From: Ruminococcus sp. | GTDB lineage: Bacteria > Bacillota > Clostridia > Oscillospirales > Ruminococcaceae | Assembly: GCA_017960805.1 (NCBI GenBank) | Contig: JAGCYM010000002.1 | Location: 1-35,090, forward strand | Reading direction: 5' to 3' | DNA length: 35,090 nucleotides | Position numbers and translations under genes: made by a program | In this document: positions 1-7,669 of the stretch, in pieces | Numbering within the stretch: position 1 is the first letter of the stretch | Layout of the letters: each line of letters begins with the position of its first letter | The notes under the pieces: model-generated | Seen by the model: the letters and a program-made list of their open reading frames with translations, nothing else | Database searches by the model: none | What the model was told of the DNA's origin: nothing

Positions 1-492
1 ACCACAACAACTCAGTCTACGACTACGAGCACAGCTGAATCTACAACCACAACAACTCAACCTACGACTACGAGTATAGCTGAATCTACAACCACAACAA
101 CTCAGTCTACGACTACGAGCACAGCTGAATCTACAACCACATCAACTCAGCCGACGGCTACGAGCTCTGCTGCTCCTACAACCACAACGACTCAGGTAAC
201 TACCACGAGTACAGCTGAACCTACAACTACAACAACTCAGGTAACTACTACGAGCACAGCGGCGCTTACAACCACATCGACTCAGCCGACGACAACGAGC
301 ACAACTGCATCTACTATATCTACTCAGTCGACGGCTACAAGCTCTGCTGCTCCTACAACCACAACGACTCAGGTAACTACCACGAGTACAGCTGTTCCAA
401 CAACTTCAACAACTCAGGCGACAACTACAAGTACAGCTGTGCCTACCACTACAACAATCCAGCCAACGACTACGAGTACGGCTAATTCAACA
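1..492 (+). repeat. 45-bp tandem repeat encoding the Thr-rich linker
   Basis: About eleven imperfect units of 45 bp (15 codons) run head to tail. Units start at 1, 46, 91, 136, 181, 226, 271, 313, 358, 403 and 448; one unit is 42 bp, missing a codon. Each begins with an ACC-ACA-ACA-ACT-CAG-like run. Units 1 and 3 are almost identical, while later ones have diverged, mainly at the residue after Gln (S, P, V or A) and near the unit end (AES, AAP, AEP). The array continues to the left edge, so its real length is unknown. Such arrays change copy number easily by slippage. Confidence 0.95.
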
Positions 493-885
493 TCGTTGAC
501 AGGAACTGCAGTCACAACTTCATCAGTTGCATCCACAACATCAGATGCTTTGTCGTCATCAAGTGAATTACAAACCACAACAGCTTCCTCTACAGAGACT
601 CAGCCGGTTACTACTGAAACAACAAAAACATTTGACTTTGGTGATACAACCGGAGATTCGAAGATCGATGCGAAGGATGCATCCAGGGTGCTTGCTATTT
701 ATGCCGCATATTCAACTGGTTCTGTTCCTGAAGGAATGACCGAAGAACTGATAGCGGCGGCAGATGTTAATTGTGACGGTCAGCTTGATGCTAAGGATGC
801 TTCAGATATACTTAGTTATTATACATTCCTGTCAACAGGAGGAAAACTTGAATTCAAGGAATATCTGAAACTCAGAAAAACATAA
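1..885 (+). CDS. Dockerin-bearing secreted protein, 3' end only (5' end outside window)
   Basis: The frame is open from base 1 to the TAA at 883-885, so only the last 294 codons are present. Codons 1 to about 165 are a low-complexity Thr/Ser/Gln/Pro linker of 15-residue units (pattern TTTQxTTTSTAExTT). A shorter Ser/Thr stretch follows, then a C-terminal dockerin from about codon 214. The dockerin has two Ca-binding repeats, GDTTGDSKIDAKDAS and AADVNCDGQLDAKDAS, each followed by a helix. Dockerins plug extracellular enzymes or structural proteins into cohesins of the cellulosome. The catalytic or binding module must lie upstream, so the activity cannot be named. The dockerin closely resembles that of the adaptor scaffoldin at 1533-2456 (shared DAKDASD and YYT.LS.GG), suggesting the same cohesin partner. 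A strong terminator follows at 944-973. Confidence 0.9.
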   Translation, partial: TTTTQSTTTSTAESTTTTTQPTTTSIAESTTTTTQSTTTSTAESTTTSTQPTATSSAAPTTTTTQVTTTSTAEPTTTTTQVTTTSTAALTTTSTQPTTTSTTASTISTQSTATSSAAPTTTTTQVTTTSTAVPTTSTTQATTTSTAVPTTTTIQPTTTSTANSTSLTGTAVTTSSVASTTSDALSSSSELQTTTASSTETQPVTTETTKTFDFGDTTGDSKIDAKDASRVLAIYAAYSTGSVPEGMTEELIAAADVNCDGQLDAKDASDILSYYTFLSTGGKLEFKEYLKLRKT

Positions 886-896
886 TACACTCCCAG

Positions 897-973
897 AAAA
901 AAGATCGGCTGTTCTGTAATGCGGATGCCAATATAGAAGTTTTGCCCCGAAGCGTTTCAATACGCTTCGGGGC
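897..973 (+). repeat. Conserved 47-nt box plus hairpin, copy B
   Basis: Positions 897-943 match about 36 of 47 bases with the reverse complement of 1406-1452 (hand alignment). Both run from a block of six A, through GAYCGGYTGTT, to an identical end ATATAGAAGTTTT. A hairpin starts immediately after the box: here the 11-bp perfect stem 944-954/963-973. The hairpin sequence differs between the two copies while the box is kept. Confidence 0.6.
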
Positions 974-980
974 ATTGTGT
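944..980 (+). terminator. Intrinsic terminator after the dockerin gene
   Basis: A perfect 11-bp GC-rich stem (GCCCCGAAGCG, 8-nt loop, CGCTTCGGGGC) is followed by ATTGTGTTT. It lies 59 bp after the stop codon of the upstream dockerin gene. Confidence 0.8.
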
Positions 981-1009
981 TTACTTATGTTGCTAAGATA
1001 AATCAGAAT

Positions 1010-1291
1010 TTATAACTTTTTTATATATTCAACAATTCTATCATGAAGTTCAATATTGGGGTTTTCCTTTAATGATTCTCCTGTACTCCTTTTCACAATA
1101 TCAATTTTTCCGACTTTGTCATCTCCATACCCGTCTAATAACTCCATAATACGATAAATTACGTCGTAAGTTATAGAATATAGAGTTTCTTCTTTGGACT
1201 TGGCTTCGGTATTATCGCACATAGCAATACCTACACTGTCCTCTTGAATATCTTTTATAGCCCTCAAAAAATCAACTTGAAAATTATTCAT
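1010..1291 (-). CDS. Small hypothetical protein (93 aa)
   Basis: I do not recognise this protein. It has 93 residues, is soluble and rather acidic in its first half, with no signal peptide or membrane segment. A helical centre (YSITYDVIYRIMELLDGYGD) and a C-terminal helix ending in EYIKKL are apparent. An AGGAG ribosome site lies 7 nt before the ATG, which makes expression credible. The gene sits alone between the terminator of the dockerin gene and the hairpin at 1363-1405, on the same strand as the downstream-facing adaptor scaffoldin. It is flanked by the two inverted copies of the 47-nt box. Size and position next to a secreted protein would fit an immunity- or antitoxin-like role, but nothing in the sequence proves this. 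Confidence 0.7.
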   Translation of the reverse strand: MNNFQVDFLRAIKDIQEDSVGIAMCDNTEAKSKEETLYSITYDVIYRIMELLDGYGDDKVGKIDIVKRSTGESLKENPNIELHDRIVEYIKKL

Positions 1292-1362
1292 GATCTACTC
1301 CTATAAAATTCGATTTATGTTAGCAAAAATTATAGCATAACATCGCTGCGTTGTCAATAGAA

Positions 1363-1452
1363 AAGCCATAGTACTTCTGACCGCATATCAGAAATACTAT
1401 GGCTTAAAACTTCTATATCAGCATCGCACTTAAGAAACAACCGGTCTTTTTT
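1363..1452 (-). repeat. Conserved 47-nt box plus hairpin, copy A
   Basis: Read on the minus strand, 1452-1406 is the partner of the box at 897-943. It is followed by an 18-bp stem with one mismatch, 1363-1380 with 1388-1405 (AAGCCATAGTACTTCTGA on the plus strand). The box also contains TTGTTT-17 nt-TATAGA, promoter-like in spacing, and copy B has CTGTTC-17 nt-TATAGA. A short transcript beginning at the hairpin is therefore possible. Confidence 0.55.
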
Positions 1453-1467
1453 CCTTATATACAAAAA

Positions 1468-1492
1468 CCGGAAGGCTTTTCAGCCTTCCGAT
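1468..1492 (-). terminator. Intrinsic terminator of the adaptor scaffoldin gene
   Basis: On the minus strand a 9-bp perfect stem CGGAAGGCT-gaaa-AGCCTTCCG is followed by GTTTTTG. It lies about 40 bp downstream of the stop codon at 1533. Confidence 0.85.
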
Positions 1493-1532
1493 TTTAAATA
1501 TGTTTGGAGGTTAGGATTTATCATGAAACTAC

Positions 1533-2456
1533 TTATTGAGCCAGGAATGCTTCTATTGTTAGAGTTCCGCCTATTGATAAGTAAGTGTAGTAACGGAGTG
1601 CGTCAGATGCGTCTTTAGCGTCTACCTTACCGTCCTTGTTTATGTCTGCTGCTGTGATCTGAGCTTCTGTCAGTGGAATATCTCCGCCAACCTGAACCAG
1701 TGAATAAGTTGCGAGTATCTGAGAAGCGTCAGAAGCGTTTATGATCTGGTCACCGTTGATGTCACCAATGATCATTTCTTCTTCGGGCTCTTCTTCTGGG
1801 ATTTCTTCGATCTCAGGCTCTGTGATCTCTATGTATCCTTGCTCGATTCCGTTTGTGAATACCCAAGCTTCCATGAGGTGGCTTGCGTCGTCATTTTCGA
1901 GGCTTGCAAAGATATCGCCTGTACCGTTAACGTTTCTGTAGAGAACTTCAATCGGGAACTTATCACCAACTTCGAGGTTCTCGGGGAGCTGGAACTGGAA
2001 TGTCCAGAGGACACCGTCTATTCCTAAGTTTTCGCTGCACATTGTGGAGATGAATAAATCGTTGTTGCTTCCTAAAGCGTCTTTCTTACCAAGCTTTTTG
2101 CCTGCAGGTCCCATATTGGCGCAAGAACCGAATTCGTCAAGAACTACTGTTAATCTTTCGTCGTAACCAATGTGGAAACCAGTTGAACAATACTTAAGCT
2201 TAGCGCCTGTGATTGTCATCTCTACTTCCTGAACTGGATTTTCCTGAGCTACATTCAGGGGGAGCTCTATGTGGCTGAGTGATACTGTAGGCTTTGTCTC
2301 TGCCATATTAGGATCCATACCCTTAAGGTTGTATTCCTGATATTCGCCTGTCACACCTGTTGCAGAACCTGCAAATGCTGTCATAGCTGTTGTTGTAGCT
2401 GCTGTTATAGTCATTACAGCTGTTATGATAGTAGCAATTACCTGATTCTTTTTCAT
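1533..2456 (-). CDS. ScaC-like adaptor scaffoldin: one cohesin, one dockerin
   Basis: The 307-aa protein has a Lys-start signal peptide of about 30 residues (MKKNQVIATIITAV...AFAG). Residues about 45-205 form a cohesin-like beta domain (VEMTITGAKL, STGFHIGYDERL, WTFQFQLPENLEVGDKFPIEV). A Glu/Pro linker follows at about 212-228, then a C-terminal dockerin with two Ca loops, GDINGDQIINASDAS and AADINKDGKVDAKDAS. One cohesin plus one dockerin in a small secreted protein is the architecture of the R. flavefaciens adaptor scaffoldin ScaC. ScaC docks into a larger scaffoldin and swaps in a different cohesin specificity. The ATG has a GGGAGGTG site 7 nt upstream. The cohesin call rests on motif resemblance and the architecture; the ScaC assignment by name is inference. 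Confidence 0.85.
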   Translation of the reverse strand: MKKNQVIATIITAVMTITAATTTAMTAFAGSATGVTGEYQEYNLKGMDPNMAETKPTVSLSHIELPLNVAQENPVQEVEMTITGAKLKYCSTGFHIGYDERLTVVLDEFGSCANMGPAGKKLGKKDALGSNNDLFISTMCSENLGIDGVLWTFQFQLPENLEVGDKFPIEVLYRNVNGTGDIFASLENDDASHLMEAWVFTNGIEQGYIEITEPEIEEIPEEEPEEEMIIGDINGDQIINASDASQILATYSLVQVGGDIPLTEAQITAADINKDGKVDAKDASDALRYYTYLSIGGTLTIEAFLAQ

Positions 2457-2494
2457 AAGAGCACCTCCCGATTTGTTTTCCTTTTGTTGATATT

Positions 2495-2523
2495 ATTATA
2501 CCATAGATTTACAGAAAAAGCAA
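2495..2523 (-). promoter_or_regulatory. Sigma-A promoter of the adaptor scaffoldin gene
   Basis: On the minus strand TTGCTT (2523-2518) and TATAAT (2500-2495) are 17 bp apart, with the start codon about 40 bp further on. The remaining gap up to the sigma factor gene (2524-2770) is AT-rich, and I see no gene or stable hairpin in it. Confidence 0.75.
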
Positions 2524-2770
2524 TACAAAACGGATAATTATACAGTCTGCAATTAACGAATTAAGAGGTGCGTATTTGTGCATAAGGCACAAATTGTGAA
2601 TCAAATATTATCAAAACAAGCAGAAAATGATGATTTTTTGTTGATTTGGAGGTGAATATACAGTTTGTCATATTTACAGACTGTGATATATTGAATCAAA
2701 ATATTATAACGATTCGGAGAAGACTTGAAGAAATAATACGCTGCGTATACAATTTGGAATGCTGGAATAG

Positions 2771-2799
2771 TTGACGGAATAAATATATAATTGTATAAT
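2771..2799 (+). promoter_or_regulatory. Sigma-A promoter of the first ECF sigma operon
   Basis: TTGACG (2771-2776) and TATAAT (2794-2799) are separated by exactly 17 bp, about 88 bp before the sigma factor start at 2887. Confidence 0.7.
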
Positions 2800-2886
2800 T
2801 AAGAAAGTTTTCCTATGGATGCAATGTTTGTGTATTGTTTTCTTAGTAGAATATCAGAAGCTTCTAAAAACAAACGGAGGTACAGC

Positions 2887-3444
2887 ATGGATGACAAAAG
2901 TATATTAGAGCTATTCCTTGCTAGAGATGAAAACGCTATAGCTGAAGTAAAAGAAAAGTATTCAGCTTACTGCGGATCTGTTGCCAATAACATATTGAAA
3001 GACAGCTCTGATATTGAGGAGGCGTTGAACGATACATGGTTTGCGGCCTGGACTACTATACCGCCTTTTTTACCTCAGTGCCTGCGAACATATCTTGCAC
3101 GTTTAATCAGAAACATAAGTTTCAATAAGCTTGACCATGATAACGCAAAGAAGAGAGGTTCCGGTGAGTATAAAATCGTTCTGGATGAAGTATCAGACTG
3201 GCTCGTATCAGATAATGACAATGTAGAGGATAGTGTTGATGAGAGAATACTCACGGATCTCCTTAATAATTTTCTGGCTGGTCTTAATGAAACTGAACGG
3301 AATGTATTTGTTCGCCGCTATACATACTTTCAGTCTATAAGTGAAATTTCAAAGGCGTTTGGATTCTCTAAAAGTAAGGTTAGTTCGATGCTTCTCAGGC
3401 TGAGAAAAAGGTTGCGTAAAGAATTGGAGGAAAACGATATATGA
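2887..3444 (+). CDS. ECF-type RNA polymerase sigma factor
   Basis: The 185-aa protein has the two-domain ECF layout. Region 2 covers about residues 10-95 (acidic DIEEALNDTWFAAW followed by a basic LARLIRNISFNKLDHDNAKK). A variable acidic link follows, then region 4 at about 120-182 with LNETERNVFVRRY and a helix-turn-helix (SISEISKAFGFSKSKVSSML). It directs core polymerase to a dedicated promoter set. The frame extends upstream to 2815, but GGAGG at 2876-2880 fits only the ATG at 2887. Its last codon overlaps the ATG of the next gene (ATGA at 3441-3444), so the two are translationally coupled. That is the usual pairing of an ECF factor with its membrane regulator. Confidence 0.92.
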   Translation: MDDKSILELFLARDENAIAEVKEKYSAYCGSVANNILKDSSDIEEALNDTWFAAWTTIPPFLPQCLRTYLARLIRNISFNKLDHDNAKKRGSGEYKIVLDEVSDWLVSDNDNVEDSVDERILTDLLNNFLAGLNETERNVFVRRYTYFQSISEISKAFGFSKSKVSSMLLRLRKRLRKELEENDI

Positions 3445-4454
3445 AACCTGATACTTTTTTGAAAGCAATGGGTAATATAGAAGATAAATATCTTGATGCT
3501 GACTTGCCTAAGAAAAATATAAAGCGTAGTTTTGGTAAATGGTTTGCAGGTATAGCTGCAGCTGCTGTTCTGCTTGCGTGTCCGTTGCCTGCCATGACGG
3601 CACTTGGTTCGGATTCTGCTTACAGTGTGCTCTATAAGATAGCCCCGACAATAGCTCAGAATTTTAAACCCGTACAGAAATCATGTACTTATGACGATAT
3701 CGAGATGACGGTCATCTCTGCCAAGTGTGACGGCAGTAAGGCTGAGGTATACCTTGCTATGCGTGACACGACAGGTGAGTGTCCCTACGGCGACTGGGAT
3801 CTGTATGACAGCTACTATATCAATGTCCCACGTGATATGAATGGTCACTGCTCTTTCTCAGAATACGACGAAGACACTCATACCGCATATTTCGTGGTTG
3901 AGCTTGAGACAATGAACGGAAGTAAAATGCCAAAGAAAAAGGTGACTTTTTCAGTCAGTGAGCTTCTTATAGGAAAGAAAAAAACTGAGGGTACGGTAAA
4001 TGTGGATATGTCCGCTATACCAATTGAGCCCGAGACAGTCCGCCGAGACGATATCGGAAGCGGAACCGGTTGGGGAGAGCTGCCTGACTGTCGCGATTAT
4101 CGCTTTCTTGTTCCTTCAGAGGAGCCAATACTTCGCCCCGCCGACAATGTCTCTATGGAGGCAATAGGCTACTTGGATGGCGCTCTTCATGTCCTCATGC
4201 GCTATGAGGATAACTTCCACACCGACAGCCACGGCTGGGTTCACCTCGTTGACAAAAACGGTTTATCTGTTGTATCCGAAGAAAATGTCATCTCGTTCAG
4301 TTACTGGTACAACGAGGAACACACGGATATGTGCTACGAGTATATTTTGCCTGTTGAATATGAAAAGCTCTTGAATTGTTCACTTTACGGCGAATTCAGT
4401 ACAGCTCTCGAGTATAGGTCGGGTAAATGGCAGGTTACGTTCCCACTCGAATAA
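3441..4454 (+). CDS. Membrane-anchored anti-sigma-like protein with exported C-terminal domain
   Basis: The 337-aa protein starts with about 35 cytoplasmic residues. One membrane segment follows at about 36-57 (WFAGIAAAAVLLACPLPAMTAL), and then roughly 280 residues outside the cell. This topology, and the 4-bp overlap with the ECF sigma gene, point to an anti-sigma factor that holds the sigma factor at the membrane and releases it on an external signal. No zinc anti-sigma motif (HxxxCxxC) is visible in the short N-terminus, so the binding mode is not the classical one. The exported part is beta-rich and resembles DUF4179-type domains of Firmicute anti-sigma-like proteins, a weak assignment. 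Neighbouring scaffoldin and xylanase genes suggest, without proof, that the signal may be polysaccharide. Confidence 0.75.
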   Translation: MKPDTFLKAMGNIEDKYLDADLPKKNIKRSFGKWFAGIAAAAVLLACPLPAMTALGSDSAYSVLYKIAPTIAQNFKPVQKSCTYDDIEMTVISAKCDGSKAEVYLAMRDTTGECPYGDWDLYDSYYINVPRDMNGHCSFSEYDEDTHTAYFVVELETMNGSKMPKKKVTFSVSELLIGKKKTEGTVNVDMSAIPIEPETVRRDDIGSGTGWGELPDCRDYRFLVPSEEPILRPADNVSMEAIGYLDGALHVLMRYEDNFHTDSHGWVHLVDKNGLSVVSEENVISFSYWYNEEHTDMCYEYILPVEYEKLLNCSLYGEFSTALEYRSGKWQVTFPLE

Positions 4455-4460
4455 ACGCAA

Positions 4461-4492
4461 AAAAGCAGCAACCGAAAGGTTGCTGCTTTTTC
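4461..4492. terminator. Bidirectional intrinsic terminator between convergent genes
   Basis: A 13-bp perfect stem AAAAGCAGCAACC-gaaa-GGTTGCTGCTTTT lies between the anti-sigma-like gene ending at 4454 and the xylanase gene ending at 4504. The A and T runs at both ends let it serve both strands. Confidence 0.9.
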
Positions 4493-4503
4493 GTAAGAAG
4501 TGA

Positions 4504-6951
4504 TTATTTGAATAGGTATCTCATGAAGTTATACATATGAGGCTCTACAGTAGCATTGCCGTGGTCACCCTGTGGAATTACATTCCAGAGATGCTCTACG
4601 TTGTTGTTCTGAAGTGCCTTGTGGTAAGACTCTGGATAAGTACCAACAACGCTGTCATTAGCAGCTGCTGAGATGAGGATGAGGTTAGGCATTACTGAAG
4701 GCTTGAACTGGCTTTCCTGCTTGAGTGAACCTTCGTGAGTCATGAACATATCAGTTGTCGGGAAGATTCCTGGAGCTGGGCAAGCGCCGCCTACATAACC
4801 ATAAAGCTCAGAATTTGTTATACCTGTGTAGAGAGCCTCTCGACCTCCGAGTGAGAAGCCTGAGATAGCAGTATTCTCTCTGCCTGTTGCTACGGAGTAA
4901 TTCTGCTCCATGTAAGGCATGATGCTGTTCTTGATATCCTCACGGATTAGATCGTTGTGACGCATGAATTCCTGCGAGAACATATTACCGTTGCTGCCTC
5001 CTGTTACCATGTTACAGCTTACGATGATCATTGGCTCGCAGAGTCCGTCAGCAAGAAGGTTGCCGAGCATTGTCTGCATACCCATCTGAATCATTGAATC
5101 TTCGTTACCGCCGATACCGTGGAGAACATAGAATACAGGATACTTCTTGCTGGTTGTGTAACCTGCAGGAAGGATAACATTTATGCTCTTTGTTCCGCCG
5201 CCGTCCTTGGACTGGTATGTCTTCTTTTCAACCTTACCGTAATCAACACCGCCACGCTTTGTGTTGAATCCGTTAGGAGCACTTGTCTTCATGTCGTTAG
5301 CAATGCTTGCCATTGTATAACCGCCTGAAGATGGAGTGCCACCGCTTGTGGATGTGGTTGTTGTATTGATTTGCTGTGTAGTTGTTTTTGTTGTAGTTGT
5401 TACTGTCTGCTGTCCCATGGGGAAAGCGTTTATCTGTCCGAGAATGTATTTAGAGAGATAAACGAGATCGTTTACTCCAAATGTACCGTCTCCATCAACA
5501 TCAGCAACTTCCATGCTGAGACCGTTAGAAGAACCAGCCATGTAGTTTATAAGAGCTTTTCTTGCAGCGATAAGATCGAAGGTATCGATAACCTTGTCTG
5601 AGCAGAAGTCACCCTTCATCAGTCCTGAAGGAGCTGGAGGATTGTCGATTACCTCGCCACTTCCATCAACAACGCCTTTACCGTTAACTATACCGGAAGC
5701 TGTGCCCTTAGCAGCAGCTGTAAAGCTGTCTATGTAGAAATCTGTAAGATCATCTGGTGCTTCGAAATAGAGTGTAAGACCTGTAGCTCCGGAAGGAATT
5801 GTGTATGAGGTGTTTTCGAGCTTTGTCCATTCGCCGCTCTTAGCGCTTGCAAGTGCGATCTCATCATAGTTTTCCTGTCCACCGCTTGTGTACTGGAGAG
5901 TCATTTTAAGATCAGTTGTAGAACCGCTCTTCTGAAGCGCTGCTGCGCTGAAGCTGTATGTCTCACCAGCCTTGAATGTATCGCTAGGAAGTGTTATTGC
6001 AGCACCATTCCAGTTATTTGTACGGCCTGATACGAACATAGAACCAGTACCGTCGTAATAGTTCTTTGTATCAGTATCGAGAGATGCACCGCCTCTTCCA
6101 GTCCAGCCTGAGGTTGTGCTGTCAAAGTCGTATTTAATGTATGAACCATCCGGATTAGGCTCTACCGGCTTGGATTCACTTGTTGTAGTGGGTACTGGAG
6201 TACCAGCTTTGATTATGTTCGTCTTGACATCTGCCTGACCGTCACTTTCCCAGCCTTCAACGTTGAAAGCTACTTCGTAGAGACCACCCATTTTCATGCC
6301 AAGGTCTTCCCAAGCCTTGAAGTGCTCGGAAACGCTGATTCTGCCCTTGGTTCTTGTGTCACGGCGTACACTTATATACTGCGTAAATGCCTTATTACCT
6401 TCGATAGTGTAGGAATTCATCGGGTTAGTGAATACATCGTAAACACTTCCGTCGATTGTTACCTGCTTAGCGTTGTTTGATGTAGGACGCCAGTTCTTCC
6501 AGTCCTCGATGATGTAGAACTCAACGAGAGGGTTCTGTGTCCATCCATAAATACAGATACGTGAGTTGCCTGATGTTCCGGCTGACCAGCTGCAGTCAAA
6601 GTCACAGGTGAATCCGCCGTAATCCTGCCAGTGCTTAGAATTGTTGAGTCCGTAGAAGAGTCCGCGGCGAGCTAGGAAGTTACCTTTTGAATTGTTAGGG
6701 CCGCACTTCCATGTTGTAGAGAATCCGCCTCCGTTTTCGTACAATGTCATCGTTGATGAGTTGGGTGTGTCAGCCTGCCAGATCTCGTGATGGTAATCAC
6801 CATATGTACCTGTCTCCTGAGTATGGCTGGGACTTGTTGTAAGAACCTTATCCGCCTTTGCACTCATCAAGCCGCCGAGGCTTACTGATGAAATGCATAC
6901 GATGCTTGCTATAGCACCGCTCACTAAACGCTTAAAACTGTTTAGTTCCAT
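4504..6951 (-). CDS. Cellulosomal xylanase/esterase: GH11 - CBM22 - dockerin - CE1
   Basis: The 815-aa secreted enzyme for arabinoxylan breakdown has these parts in order. A signal peptide covers about 1-34. GH11 xylanase covers about 40-245, with nucleophile Glu144 in PLVEFY and acid/base Glu232 in VEGWES. A CBM22-like xylan-binding module covers about 272-415. An internal dockerin lies at about 445-510 (DFCSDKVIDTFD and DVDGDGTFGVND loops). A Thr-rich linker follows at about 515-545, and a CE1-type esterase (feruloyl or acetyl xylan esterase) covers about 547-815, with Ser700 in GFSLGG and a likely His in QGDHGN. The frame also allows a GTG nine bases upstream, but that codon touches the AAGGAG site; the ATG at 6951 has correct spacing. 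The dockerin helices (VNDLVYLSKYIL) differ from the DAKDAS type at 1-885 and 1533-2456. Ferulate versus acetate specificity cannot be told by eye. Confidence 0.93.
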   Translation of the reverse strand: MELNSFKRLVSGAIASIVCISSVSLGGLMSAKADKVLTTSPSHTQETGTYGDYHHEIWQADTPNSSTMTLYENGGGFSTTWKCGPNNSKGNFLARRGLFYGLNNSKHWQDYGGFTCDFDCSWSAGTSGNSRICIYGWTQNPLVEFYIIEDWKNWRPTSNNAKQVTIDGSVYDVFTNPMNSYTIEGNKAFTQYISVRRDTRTKGRISVSEHFKAWEDLGMKMGGLYEVAFNVEGWESDGQADVKTNIIKAGTPVPTTTSESKPVEPNPDGSYIKYDFDSTTSGWTGRGGASLDTDTKNYYDGTGSMFVSGRTNNWNGAAITLPSDTFKAGETYSFSAAALQKSGSTTDLKMTLQYTSGGQENYDEIALASAKSGEWTKLENTSYTIPSGATGLTLYFEAPDDLTDFYIDSFTAAAKGTASGIVNGKGVVDGSGEVIDNPPAPSGLMKGDFCSDKVIDTFDLIAARKALINYMAGSSNGLSMEVADVDGDGTFGVNDLVYLSKYILGQINAFPMGQQTVTTTTKTTTQQINTTTTSTSGGTPSSGGYTMASIANDMKTSAPNGFNTKRGGVDYGKVEKKTYQSKDGGGTKSINVILPAGYTTSKKYPVFYVLHGIGGNEDSMIQMGMQTMLGNLLADGLCEPMIIVSCNMVTGGSNGNMFSQEFMRHNDLIREDIKNSIMPYMEQNYSVATGRENTAISGFSLGGREALYTGITNSELYGYVGGACPAPGIFPTTDMFMTHEGSLKQESQFKPSVMPNLILISAAANDSVVGTYPESYHKALQNNNVEHLWNVIPQGDHGNATVEPHMYNFMRYLFK

Positions 6952-7257
6952 TTTGATCACTCCTTATTTACCTGAAGTTGATATAGATGATTGCGGTCAA
7001 GTTTTTATATATCCGCCCAATTCCTTATAATATATTATTAGTATATGACGAATGTGTGAATAACACAAGTCAATAATTGCGCAAATGATATGTAAAGTGC
7101 CATTTTTTGCTTTGCATTTTTGTTTTGTTTGACGAAACACCTGTTGAAAGAAGTCTACTTTAGTTTTCAAAAGGTTTAAAATCTTTGGATATTATTGACT
7201 TTCGGACATTTATAATTTATAATTACTGTGGTCTATCAGGGATAATTGGAAGATGCT
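6952..7257. promoter_or_regulatory. Divergent intergenic region with promoter TTGACT-17-TATAAT for the HIT operon
   Basis: This gap separates the xylanase gene from the HIT operon. On the plus strand TTGACT (7195-7200) and TATAAT (7218-7223) are 17 bp apart, 35 bp before the HIT start at 7258. Toward the xylanase gene I see an AT-rich tract (about 7020-7050) but no convincing -35/-10 pair. No small gene is apparent. Confidence 0.65.
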
Positions 7258-7668
7258 ATGGAAGACTGTATTTTCTGTGGTTTGATCAATGGTGTATATC
7301 CTTGTATGAAGGTTTATGAGGATGAATATACTCTTGCATTTATGGATACGGCAAATGATGTCGATGGACACATGCTTGTTGTTCCAAAGATACATGTGAA
7401 GAGTATTCTTGACTGTTAAGATGAGACTTTGTCGCAGCTTATGAGTACAGTCAGAAAGATATCCCGCCATCTGGTTGAAAACTGCGGATATGAAGGGATG
7501 AATCTCCTTAATGCTAGTGGGGAGAGCGCGGGTCAGTCTGTTCCACATTTCCATATCCATCTGATACCACGTAGGAGTAAAGACAATATCGATGCATGGC
7601 CGCATTTTGAGGGAGCGACCAGTGATGTGAGGGATCTATTTAGAGCGATCTCTATGGAAGGGGAATAA
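7258..7668 (+). pseudogene. HIT-family protein gene interrupted by an in-frame TAA
   Basis: Ignoring one stop, 7258-7668 encodes a normal-length (136 codons) histidine-triad nucleotide hydrolase of the Hint/Fhit type. The N-terminus is MEDCIFCGLINGVYP, the beta core contains AFMDTANDVDGHMLVVPKIH, and the triad HFHIHLIPR has His97, His99 and His101. Codon 54 (7417-7419) is TAA, in the stretch KSILDC-stop-DETLSQL, with the frame unchanged on both sides. A single base change or a sequencing error would explain it. The nearest downstream ATG (7429) has no ribosome site and would give only the C-terminal half, which lacks the N-terminal part of the fold. The gene heads an operon with the two following genes; 1 bp separates it from the next. 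Confidence 0.8.
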
Positions 7669-7669
7669 T

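Noticed and set aside
1-492. CRISPR array
   Set aside because: The repetition is contiguous, 45 bp, in frame and coding for Thr-rich linker; there are no unique spacers.
1363-1405. Terminator of the 93-aa gene
   Set aside because: It lies upstream of that gene on the minus strand, not downstream; it is better read as the hairpin of the 47-nt box copy A.
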